NCBI RefSeq assembly: GCF_016801865.2
Contig: NC_068939.1
Location: forward strand, 154,262,240 to 154,326,239
DNA from: Culex pipiens pallens
Lineage: Eukaryota > Arthropoda > Insecta > Diptera > Culicidae
Direction of reading: 5' to 3'
Length of the DNA stretch: 64,000 bases
Shown piece by piece: positions 1 through 9,578 of this stretch; the stretch's first letter is position 1, and each line of letters starts with the position of its first letter. A program made the position numbers and the translations under genes. The notes beneath the pieces were generated by a model. The model had not been told where the DNA came from, did no database searches, and was given only the letters and a program-made list of their open reading frames with translations.

Positions 1-204
1 CAAGCCCCGGGGGAACCTTCTTTGAGGGCACCGGCCACTCCAGGTTGTGGCCACTGCTGTCGAAATGGCCATTATTATGTTCAGTATCAAAAACCATGAA
101 TTTTGATACCCATATTGCCACAACTCGTATGTTTCTGTAAATGTCCCCCCAAGGCCCCGGGGGAACCTTCTTTGAGGGCACCGGCCACTCCAGGTTGTGG
201 CCAC
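1..204. repeat. 149-bp satellite array, left part
   Basis: These bases hold about one and a half units of a roughly 149-bp tandem repeat. Its landmarks are a CCCCGGGGGAACCTTC block, a CCGGCCACTCCAGG block and the phrase CATGAATTTTGATACCCAT. The same repeat resumes at 8103. The array was one block until the LTR element at 205-8102 inserted: the right side continues the repeat exactly where the left side stops, apart from the duplicated GCCAC at 200-204 and 8103-8107. Confidence 0.95.
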
Positions 205-548
205 TGTAGGGATTATGGGTTGCAGGATTGAATATGTAATAAATTATTAAATGAGTGTTTATTATAAGATTGATATAATTCATAAATAAGAGTTAAGAGC
301 GCAACAAAAAGTGCGCACCTTCATGAATATTGCCTTGTTAGCTGATTGTGGATTGAGTGCGAGAGCGCGCCAGCGAGCTGCGAGAGAGAACAACGAGCGA
401 GAAAACAACGAGATGCGCGCGGCCGGCGAAAGAGAGAATGAAGATTGTCAAATCAGTTTTGTGGTTAATTTCTGTGGAATAAGACGTGTTGTTTGTTAAT
501 TGCAAAATATCTGTGTTTTTATTATAAAAGAAAGCCCCGATCACGACA
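205..548 (+). repeat. 5' LTR of the LARD element
   Basis: This LTR has TG...CA ends. It includes an AT-rich part with a possible AATAAA near 238 and a GC-rich purine-patterned stretch at about 358-435. TATAAAAG lies close to its 3' end near 527. A 62-codon open frame (311-499) occurs in both LTRs only because the LTRs are the same sequence. I do not regard it as a gene. Confidence 0.93.
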
Positions 549-549
549 A

Positions 550-567
550 TGGCACAGTCCGGTAAGT
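550..567 (+). other. Primer binding site
   Basis: TGGCACAGTCCGGTAAGT starts two bases after the 5' LTR. Primer sites begin TGG because they pair with the CCA end of a tRNA. I cannot name the tRNA from memory. Confidence 0.7.
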
Positions 568-1237
568 CGAACCTTTTGATTCATGAAAGATCATTTGTTT
601 TGCTTGAATTGTTGTGTTGTGAAATCCAACAGTTTTGTTTACCTGCCAGGATGCAGGTCCAAAGTTTCGCTTTGTTGTTTGCCTGTGTTTTGAAACAGGT
701 AGATTTTTGCTTGAACTTGTTATTTGAAGTTGATAAAAGGCATAAAACTATCTGCGATAATTGACGGTCTTGAATTTAATGAATGATTTGCTTGTTGTTG
801 TTGATATTGGGAACGAATGTTTTGTTTTGAAGTAGTAAGTTTGGCTTTTCGTTGTGATAATTGAAAACCAATGTTTTATTCTAAGTTTATGGTGGAATTT
901 GAAGGCAAATAATTTGCTCAAAATTTGATTGTTTTTGTATAATAACACTTTTGCTTTAGATTTGATTGTTGTTGTTTTGATTGATGACCAATGTTTTGTT
1001 TTTAATTTGATGCAATGTATAATTGTTGTTGTGGAAATTGCTACAATGTTTTGTTACGAATTAAACTTCATTTTTTTTCTTATTTTTGTGATTGATGAAA
1101 ATCAATAATTTGTTTATAATTTGACAAAAGATTTGACAAGATTGTGGAAATTGAAAATCAATATTTCGTTTTGAATTTGATGGAGGATTAGTTTGCGATT
1201 GAAGGTAGATAATTTGTTTTTAATTTAGTTGTTGTTT
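568..1237 (+). repeat. Degenerate tandem repeats inside the LARD
   Basis: This stretch is T-rich and repetitive. Phrases such as TTTGATTGTTGTT, ACCAATGTTTTGTTTT and AATTTGATGCAA recur with loose spacing. The same material resumes at 2704-3120 beyond the foldback insertion. No gene is visible. Confidence 0.6.
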
Positions 1238-2703
1238 TGATTTTTTCAAAAAATCGAAATTTTGGTCGTAAAAATTTTTCAACTTCATTTTTCGATGTAA
1301 AATCAAATTTGCAATCAAAAAGTACTTTACTAAAATTTTGATAAAGTGCACCGTTTTCAAGTTATAGCCATATTTAAGTGACTTTTTTGAAAATAGTCGC
1401 AGTTTTTCATTTTTTTAAATTAGTGCACATGTTTGCCCAGTTTTGAAAAAAATATTTTTGAAAAGCTGAGAAAATTCTCTATATTTTGCTTCTTCGGACT
1501 ATGTTGATACGACCCTTAGTTGCTGAGATATTGCAATGCAAAGGTTTAAAAACAGGAAAATTGATGTTTTCTAAGTTTCACCCAAACAACCCACCATTTT
1601 CTATCGTCAATATCTCAGCAACTAATGGTCCGATTTTCAATGTTAATATATGAAACAATTGTGAAATTTTCCGATCTTTTCGAAAAAAATATTTTTGGAA
1701 TTTTCAAATCAAGACAAACATTTTAAAAGGGCGTAATATTGAATGTTTGGCCTTTGTGAAATGTTAGTCTTGATTTGAAAATTCCAAAAATATTTTTTTC
1801 GAAGAGATCGGAAAATTTCACAAATGTTTCATATATTAACATTGAAAATCGGACCATTAGTTGCTGAGATATTGACGATAGAAAATGGTGGGTTGTTTGG
1901 GTGAAACTTAGAAAACATCAATTTTCCTGTTTTTAAACCTTTGCATTGCAATATCTCAGCAACTAAAGGTCGTATCAACAAAGTCCAAATAAGCAAAATA
2001 TAGAGAATTTTCTCAGCTTTTCAAAAATATTTTTTTCAAAACTGGGCAAACATGTGCACTAATTTAAAAAAATGAAAAACTGCGACTATTTTCAAAAAAG
2101 TCACTTAAATATGGCTATAACTTGAAAACGGTGCACTTTATCAAAATTTCAGTAAAGTACTTTTTGATTGCAAATTTGATTTTACATCGAAAAATGAAGT
2201 TGAAAAATTTTTACGACCAAAATTTCGATTTTTTGAAAAAATCAGTATTGATTAAAAAATTCATAACTCGGTCAGTGATTTTTTGCACAACCTGGAAATT
2301 TCTGAAAAGTTGGCATTTTATGCCTTCTAAAACATATCAAAAAATAAAAAAAATTAAAAATAGTGTTTTTTTGTAAATCAAGTTTTAGTGATAAAAAGTT
2401 AAATAAAAAAATCACCAATTTTTTTTTTACCGTGTATTATTTTTTTCCAGTGTAGTCCGTATCCATACCTACAACTTTGCCGAAGACACCAAATCGATCA
2501 AAAAATTCCTTCAAAAGATACAGATTTTTGAATTTTCATACATCATTTTTGTATGGACAGCTGCCGAATTTGTATGGAAAATTATATGGACAAACTAATG
2601 ATGCAAAATGGCTTCTTTGGGCATACCGAAGGCACCAAAAAAGTTTCAGTCGGATTAAAAAATACAAAAAAAATCGAATGACCGAAATCCTAGAGAACTG
2701 CTC
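1238..2703. mobile_element. Foldback element family 1, left arm truncated, nested in LARD
   Basis: The sequence is a long inverted repeat centred near 1745 and is nearly identical to 17158-18626 of the intact copy at 16697-18626. Its right end AGAGAACTGCTC (2692-2703) matches the intact right terminus. The outer 460 bases or so of the left arm are missing, so the unit starts at TGATTTTTTC. No protein is encoded. The open frames at 2122-2376 and 2477-2761 are repeat sequence that recurs at 18 kb. Confidence 0.85.
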
Positions 2704-3120
2704 TAGAACGGTATTTTTTTCGGTTTTAAATTTCATGCAATATTTGATTGTTGTTTTATGATGGGCAATTTTGAGTTTTAAATTTGACGCAATATTTGAT
2801 TGTTTATATGGTAATTGATGACCAATGTTTTGTTTTGAAGTTGATGCAAAATTTGATTATAAAATTTAAGGTTAATGAAAAAAATTAGTTCTTATTTGAA
2901 TGAAGATTTGATTGTTGTTATTATTGACTATACATTTTTACTGTGAATTTGATGCAATATTAGATTGTTGCATGATGCTGTGGAAATTGAAAACTATCGT
3001 TTTAGAATTCTAATGAAAATGTTATAGATTTATGCAGAAATTGACAATCAATGTTTTGCTTTGAAATTTGATTTGAGCAACGTTTTTGCCGTTATAATTG
3101 ATTAGTCATAGTTAATTTTG
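2704..3120 (+). repeat. LARD interior, continued degenerate repeats
   Basis: The TTTGATGCAA and ACCAATGTTTTG phrases of 568-1237 continue here on the far side of the foldback. This shows the two segments were contiguous before that insertion. No gene is visible. Confidence 0.55.
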
Positions 3121-4045
3121 AAGTCTCTTCTGTGTTGGAGACTGACAGACCTCTGTGATGGTAGTCAGAAAAAAGTCTCCTCTGTGTTGGAGCCTGACAG
3201 ACCTCTGCGATGGTAGTCTGAAAAAAGTCTCCTCTGTGTTGGAGCCTGACAGACCTCTGCGATGGTAGTCAGAAAAAAGTCTCCTCTATGTTGGAGCCTG
3301 ACCTCTGCGATGGTAGTCAGAAAAAAAGTCTCCTCTGTGTTGGAGCCTGACAGACCTCTGCGATGGTAGTCGGAAAAAAGTCTCCTCTGTGTTGGAGCCT
3401 GACAGACCTCTGCGATGGTAGTCAGAAAAAAGTCTCCTCTATGTTGGAGCCTGACCTCTGCGATGGTAGTCAGAAAAAAAGTCTCCTCTGTGTTGGAGCC
3501 TGACAGACCTCTGCGATGGTAGTCAGAAAAAAGTCTCCTCTGTGTTGGAGCCTGACAGACCTCTGCAATGGTAGTCAGAAAAAAGTCTCCTCTGTGTTGG
3601 AGCCTGACAGACCTCTGCGATGGTAGTCAGAAAAAAGTCTCCTCTATGTTGGAGCCTGACCTCTGCGATGGTAGTCAGAAAAAAAGTCTCCTCTGTGTTG
3701 GAGCCTGACAGACCTCTGCGATGGTAGTCAGAAAAAAGTCTCCTCTGTGTTGGAGCCTGACCTCTGCGATGGTAGTCAGAAAAAAGTCTCCTCTGTGTTG
3801 GAGCCTGACAGACCTCTGCGATGGTAGTCAGAAAAAAGTCTCCTCTGTGTTGGAGCCTGACAGACCTCTGCGATGGTAGTCAGAAAAAAAGTCTCCTCTG
3901 TGTTGGAGCCTGACAGACCTCTGCGATGGTAGTCAGAAAAAAGTCTCCTCTGTGTTGGAGCCTGACAGACCTCTGTGATGGTAGTCAGAAAAAAGTCTCC
4001 TCTGTGTTGGAGCCTGACAGACCTCTGCGATGGTAGTCAGATTAA
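3121..4045 (+). repeat. About 18-copy 52/53-bp minisatellite inside LARD
   Basis: The unit reads AGTCTCCTCTGTGTTGGAGCC, CTGACAGACCTCTGCGATGG, then TAGTCAG and an A run. GTTGGAG occurs 18 times between 3133 and 4006. Shorter units lack an AGAC and three of these also carry CTATGTTGG, giving a long-long-short pattern in the first half. A degenerate unit follows at about 4046-4130. An isolated unit occurs at about 5965-6010. Confidence 0.93.
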
Positions 4046-4323
4046 AAAATGAATAATCTGTGCTGGAGTTCTTTGCGAAAGCAGTCAGATAACAATCTCC
4101 TCAATAAAGGAACCCGACAGACTTTTGTGATGATTTTTTTTAAATAACTTCGCAGAAGGAGCCTTATGGATTTCAAAAATATATTGTTCAGCAAATCTTT
4201 TCATTCAATTAAGGACCGTCTTTAACATCACAAAAGAAATTGACCTAAGAAAATGAATAAATAAATTTAAATGTGATAGTGAGCACTTTTTGGTATCCAC
4301 AAATAAAGCAATACGTATTTTGG

Positions 4324-4733
4324 TAGGGACCGTGGTTTAGGGGTAAGCGTGATTGCCTCTCACCCAGTCGGCCTGGGTTCGATCCCAGACGGTCCCGGTG
4401 GCATTTTTCGAGACGAGATTTGTCTGATCACGCCTTCCGTTGGACGGGAAGTAAATGTTGGCCCCGGACTAACCTGAAGGTTAGGTCGTTAGCTCAGTCC
4501 AGGTGTAGGAGTTGTCTCCCTGGGTCCTGTCTCGGTGGAGTCACTTGTAGGCAGTTGGACTTAACAATCCAAAGGTCCTCAGTTCGAATCCCGGGATGGA
4601 TGGAAGCTAAGGTGTAAAAAGAGGTTTGCAATTGCCTCAACAATCAAGCCTTTGAACACCTAGTTTCGAGTAGGAATCTCGTAATCGAGAACGCCAAGGC
4701 AATGCTGTAGAGCGAATAATTTGATTTTGATTT
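4324..4733 (+). mobile_element. SINE with two tRNA-like regions
   Basis: The SINE is flanked by the 9-bp duplication GTATTTTGG (4315-4323, 4734-4742). Its head is a good tRNA-like fold with a box A around TGGTTTAGGGGTAAGC, box B GGTTCGATCCC (4377-4387) and matching GGGACC/GGTCCC acceptor ends. A second tRNA-like region near 4530-4610 has box B AGTTCGAATCCC. The two-tRNA layout recalls the Twin SINE family described from Culex pipiens. The spacer here is longer than I remember for Twin, so the family name is tentative. Another copy lies at 45800-46187. Confidence 0.85.
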
Positions 4734-5018
4734 GTATTTTGGCGTTATGTCTGTGAACTACCTAAAGAAATGATTCTAAATTCATCGAATAGGACTAAAA
4801 CGGTTGTCACTAACACTGGAGTTGTCCTCTCTTGAAAGATAAACCTCTAAATTGGAAGACGTTAATGATTAAGTATTCCATATTGATAGTTGTTATGGTT
4901 AATTGTTACTTTAATCGATTTACTCAGCTGTGATACAAAAGTTGCTTGAAACCCAACATTATTTCACAGGGAAGTAAAAATTTAAGTAATCGTTAACATG
5001 AACAATACATTATTAATC

Positions 5019-5232
5019 TAATCTAATCTAATCTAATCGAACACAAGCGCAGCCAGTCCGAAGAAAGCATCCGGGAAGAACTTATGGTTAGATTACGCCT
5101 CAAGTTCTTTCTAGTCATTATTAATGATTGCAGTACTTTCGAGAACCCCCGAAATGCATTACACTCACTAAAGCGGCCCGGCCTACTGCGTTGCATTAAC
5201 CGCAAGAGACAGATTCTATGAACGGAACCCAC
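5019..5232 (-). mobile_element. LINE 3'-end fragment with (GATTA)n tail
   Basis: Read on the minus strand, a sequence ending TTGTGTTC runs into four to five copies of GATTA, followed by AT-rich LARD DNA. A short tandem tail is typical of several non-LTR retrotransposon 3' ends. The fragment has a 69-codon frame on the minus strand that I cannot assign. The clade is unknown. Confidence 0.5.
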
Positions 5233-7743
5233 ATTTCATGACATCATCAGGGGAAGAAGAAGAAGTGAGGACATACCGTACCAACCACTTCGAGTTATTT
5301 ATAGAATATGGTGTGTAGTGTGTGTAGGGCTAGGGGAATCGTTGGGGAAGGGATTGTTGTACACCCAAAATTCCGAGTCGAGAGAATCGTTCCCTCAAAA
5401 TTTATTGAGGGCTCAGCGCCATTATTTAAAAAAAAACTAGGAATATTTATTATATTTATTTTTATTTTTCAATGCAATATCTGTTATTTGTATCAAAATA
5501 GTTCAAAATCATTCATTAATTTCGATAGAAATTATATTTTAACACTGTATCATTTTATTGAGTTAAAAAAAACCTTTAGAATTTTAGTAATTTAAATATA
5601 TCAAAATTAAATTAAGAGAAACATTATTTTGAAAAAAAATTAAAGAAACTTTGGGGTTCTTTAATCGATTGTACATAATTATGAAACCAAACTTTTTCAG
5701 ATTACATAACAGGAGTTTATCAGCAAAGAAAAAGTTAAAATTTTAAATAAGAAAAGAAATTATTGACAGGGATCGTAAAGATCGTGATTAAAAAAAAAAT
5801 AAGTTTCTGTGAACAATCTACTCAAGTAATTTATCAAAGTTGCTTGGAACCCATTTTACATTACGAGAAAAATAAAACAAAATATTTAAATATAAAACTT
5901 TAAAAAATCTTTCAGCTGTTTTTAGATAAGCAAGATACGTTTTGAAGGAAATTATGGTTAGGATATTGTCTCCTCCGTGTTGGAGCCTGACCTCTGCGGT
6001 GGTAGTTTGAAAAATTTTTCGCCTGAGCTGGAACTCTTTGAGAAAGTAGTCAGATTGCAATCTATACATCTATGCATTATAAGAATAATTGAATAAATTT
6101 TTTTTTGTTGTTATCTGATTTTTTTTACATTTTGAAGGTATATATAAATAATATGACCTTAAACATTCTACGGTAATATCAAAAGTGCTTGAATCCATAC
6201 CTTTAGCTACAATAAATACAATTTGAAGAGAAAATTAATTTGACATATAATAGAAATCGAATATAGCCGAACGGCATTTATTTCAGTTTATATATTTTAT
6301 TTTTATTGCAGCAATTTACCACATGATTTTGTTTTATTCATTAGAATAATATTTTCTGTACTATGTTTTGTTTCAAGATAAACAAAAATATTATTATGTA
6401 GACACAACAGAGAAAAAAAAACTATTCGGTAAAAACTATCGTTTTTCTGGTCTCGCGTAAGTGAATATTAATAGAAAGTTCAAAATTTTTAATATAAAAG
6501 TTGAAAAATGTTGATACTACCATGCATTTACAGAACAAAATCGTTAAATCGGTAATTTTTTTTAAAGAAAGCTTTTGTGGCAAAAAAAAACAACATTTGA
6601 TTTTATTTTTTTTAATAAAAAAAAGTATTTTGTGCAGCATAGCACATTTTGAGCATTATTCGAATTATTTATCCTTTATTTAAAAAAAAAAATGTTGTTT
6701 GTTTTAGCTGTACAGCTTGGTTGGGAATAAATTACAGAAAAGTACAGATAAAAATATTGAAAATGAGGAAGGAATAAGCTTGCTTGTAGATCCATTTTGG
6801 GTGTTTTTGGGTATTAATCACAAACATATACTTTTCGTCACGTCTGCATTTAATATTAAAATCAGTTTATGTTTACCTTCAAGTCCCGTCTGGTGGATCA
6901 ATCGGACGTGGCACTGGGCTTTGGCTCATAATCCATAGATCGGTTAAACTCCATGGCGGGCGCACATAAATTCAAAATGTAAATTTGAGTAAAAACACAG
7001 ATATTGTCATAGTTTTTGTTTCAGATTTTTTTAAATAAGTTAAATAAATTACCACATTGTATATATTTTCAGAAATGTTTATTCTTTGTTTTTTATGGTA
7101 CACATAAATTTAAAACTTAAAAAAAGCCAGAATTATGCTTCATTTGTTATTTAAGTCAGCAACATGTTAGATTTTTGAATTTAGAACACATTGTTTTATA
7201 TTTCATATTCACAAAATGAATAAAAATAATGTGATTCCATTTCATTCGAAATGTTTAAAAAAATAAAAATTGCTTTTGAATTTGAATTATTTTTTTTTAA
7301 ATCGTGTTGTTTCAGCAATGTTTGTAAAATTTGCTTTTTAATTTTAAATTACATAAAATTTAAAGAAAATCAGGTCAATCACTACAATCACTAATCTCGT
7401 ATTGCATAAAAAATTGATAAACCTGCGTTTATTTTAGAAAAATTTGTGGTTTTTGTTTTTCTCCTCGTTTTTTTTCTTTTTCTTATATTTTCAGGTGTTT
7501 TTAAATTTTCAACCTCATCAGCGCATTCCATTTTCTACAACTCCTGCGATCGGATGTCAGTCTCTTGGACAGCATAGATGAAACATTTCGAAGACTGCGC
7601 TTTCGTATTTAGATCAGCATGAAAACAAAGTCGAGGAACCCGACAAAAATCTTTATAGGAAATTAAAAAAAAATATTGATTGATTTAGCATTCATGCAAT
7701 TTTTCTGTTAGGAATTATGATTGATATTCGTCATCTTGAGAGT
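5233..7743 (+). other. LARD interior, AT-rich, no gene
   Basis: The stretch is AT-rich with many homopolymer runs and no frame over about 95 codons. It holds one stray 53-bp minisatellite unit (about 5965-6010) and a tRNA-like sequence at 6884-6961. I see no retroviral-type motifs. Confidence 0.7.
6884..6961 (+). other. tRNA-like sequence (Met-like, CAT loop)
   Basis: A box A-like TGGATCAATCGG (6894-6905) and a box B-like GGTTAAACTCC (6942-6952) are spaced as in tRNA. The loop between them carries CTCATAA, and CCCGTC near the start can pair with GGCGGG near the end. It is probably a tRNA-derived fragment rather than a working tRNA, since both boxes have mismatches. Confidence 0.35.
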
Positions 7744-7758
7744 AGAAAAGAGGGAGAA
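7744..7758 (+). other. Polypurine tract of the LARD
   Basis: AGAAAAGAGGGAGAA sits directly before the 3' LTR, the expected place for plus-strand DNA priming. Confidence 0.75.
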
Positions 7759-8102
7759 TGTAGGGATTATGGGTTGCAGGATTGAATATGTAATAAATTA
7801 TTAAATGAGTGTTTATTATAAGATTGATATAATTCATAAATAAGAGTTAAGAGCGCAACAAAAAGTGCGCACCTTCATGAATATTGCCTTGTTAGCTGAT
7901 TGTGGATTGAGTGCGAGAGCGCGCCAGCGAGCTGCGAGAGAGAACAACGAGCGAGAAAACAACGAGATGCGCGCGGCCGGCGAAAGAGAGAATGAAGATT
8001 GTCAAATCAGTTTTGTGGTTAATTTCTGTGGAATAAGACGTGTTGTTTGTTAATTGCAAAATATCTGTGTTTTTATTATAAAAGAAAGCCCCGATCACGA
8101 CA
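7759..8102 (+). repeat. 3' LTR of the LARD element
   Basis: I compared this with 205-548 by eye and found no difference over 344 bp. It is followed by GCCAC (8103-8107), the second copy of the target duplication, and then by the satellite. Confidence 0.93.
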
Positions 8103-9296
8103 GCCACTACTGTCGAAATGGCCATTATTATGTTCAGTATCAAAAACCATGAATTTTGATACCCATATTACCACAACTCGTATGGTTCTGTAAATGTCCC
8201 CCCAAGCCCCGGGGGAACCTTCTTTGAGGGTACCGGCCACTCCAGGTTGTGGCCAATACTGTCGAAATGGCCATTGTTATGTTCAGTATCAAAAACCATG
8301 AATTTTGATACCCATATTGCCACAACTCGTATGTTTCTGTAACTGTCCCCCCAAGCCCCGGGGGAACCTTCTTTGAGGGCACCGGCCACTCCAGGTTGTG
8401 GCCACTACTGTCGAAATGGCCATTATTATGTTCAGTATCAAAAAGCATGAATTTTGATACCCATATTACCACAACTCGTATGGTTCTGTAAATGTCCCCC
8501 AAGCCCCGGGGGAACCTTCTTTGAGGGTACCGGCCACTCCAGGTTGTGGCCACTACTGTCGAAATGGCCATTATTATGTTCAGTATCAAAAACCATGAAT
8601 TTTGATACCCATATTGCCACAACTCGTATGTTTCTGTAAATGTCCCCCCAAGCCCCGAGGGAACCTTCTTTGAGGGCACCGGCCACTCCAGGTTGTGGCC
8701 ACTACTGTCGAAATGGCCATTATTATGTTCAGTATCAAAAACCATGAATTTTGATACCCATATTGCCACAATTAGTATGGTTCTGTAAATGTCCCCCCAA
8801 GCCCCGGGGGAACCTTCTTTGAGGGTACCGGCCACTCCAGGTTGTGGCCACTACTGTCGAAATGGCCATTATTATGTTCAGTATCAAAAACCATGAATTT
8901 TGATACCCATATTGCCACAACTAGTATGGTTCTGTAAATGTCCCCCCAAGCCCCGGGGGAACCTTCTTTGAGGGTACCGGCCACTCCAGGTTGTGGCCAA
9001 TACTGTCGAAATGGCCATTGTTATGTTCAGTATCAAAAACCATGAATTTTGATACCCATATTGCCACAACTCGTATGGTTCTGTAAAAGTTCCCCCGGGC
9101 CCCGGGGGAACCTTCTTTGAGGGTACCGGCCACTCCAGGTTGTGGCCAATACTGTCGAAATGGCCATTATTATGTTCAGTATAAAAAACCATGAATTTTG
9201 ATACCCATATTGCCACAACTCGTATGGTTCTAAATATATTGCCCCAGGCCCCGGGGGAACCTACTTCGAGGGCACCGGCCACTCCAGGTTGTGGTC
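8103..9296. repeat. 149-bp satellite array, right part
   Basis: About eight units of the repeat seen at 1-204 follow here. Units differ by a few bases: ACTCGTATGG versus ACTCGTATGT, GGCACC versus GGTACC, and an older-looking last unit near 9210-9296. Because the unit is not always a multiple of three, minus-strand frames such as 8140-8835 hop between repeat translations. I do not regard them as genes. Confidence 0.95.
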
Positions 9297-9477
9297 ACCA
9301 CCAATTCGTCATTTTTCATGAGAACCGCCGTATCATAGTGACTTCAACGCGGTCCGCTTCACTCCTTCTGCTGCTGGTGGTTCTTCCTTCTGGTTGCTGG
9401 TCCTCTTCTTCTATTGGCCGCTGCTGCTGCTGCTGCTCCGCGCCGGCCCGACGTGCACAGTTCGAGTGCTCGTTCCA

Positions 9478-9578
9478 AAGTGACTTGCTTTTGCGAAATT
9501 TTCTGCTTAAATAGCGGCACAGCCGGAGAACGGCACAAAAGGGGCGCGGTCTCGAATGCATACGCTCGCTCTGATTGG
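9478..9578 (-). promoter_or_regulatory. Candidate minus-strand core promoter (CCAAT, TATA, initiator)
   Basis: On the minus strand CCAAT lies at 9578-9574, TATTTAAG at 9513-9506 and the initiator-like TCACTTT at 9484-9478. If the A at 9482 is +1, the TATA-like box starts at -31 and CCAAT lies near -95, both canonical. A CAG run (about 9436-9418) follows in the transcribed part. Transcription would then enter the satellite at 9296. No coding exon is recognisable downstream. Confidence 0.4.

Larger units (their letters stand above)
205..8102 (+). mobile_element. LARD-type non-autonomous LTR retrotransposon, full length
   Basis: Two 344-bp direct repeats that I read as identical (205-548 and 7759-8102) begin TGTAGGG and end CGACA. 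They are flanked by the 5-bp duplication GCCAC, which is how LTR elements integrate. A tRNA primer site follows the 5' LTR and a purine tract precedes the 3' LTR. The 7.2-kb interior has no gag, protease, reverse transcriptase or integrase frame, since nothing inside exceeds about 95 codons. This fits a large retrotransposon derivative moved by another element's proteins. A 5-bp duplication does not separate Ty3, BEL/Pao and Copia parents. Identical LTRs imply a recent insertion. The interior contains degenerate repeats, a truncated foldback, a 53-bp minisatellite, a SINE and a LINE 3' fragment. Confidence 0.9.

Noticed and set aside
3121..4045. CRISPR-like array
   Set aside because: Units are directly adjacent with no unique spacers, inside a eukaryotic retroelement.
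8140..9282. Minus-strand open frames of 70-231 codons
   Set aside because: They are translations of the 149-bp satellite. The same peptides recur in shifting frames and there is no non-repeat coding sequence.
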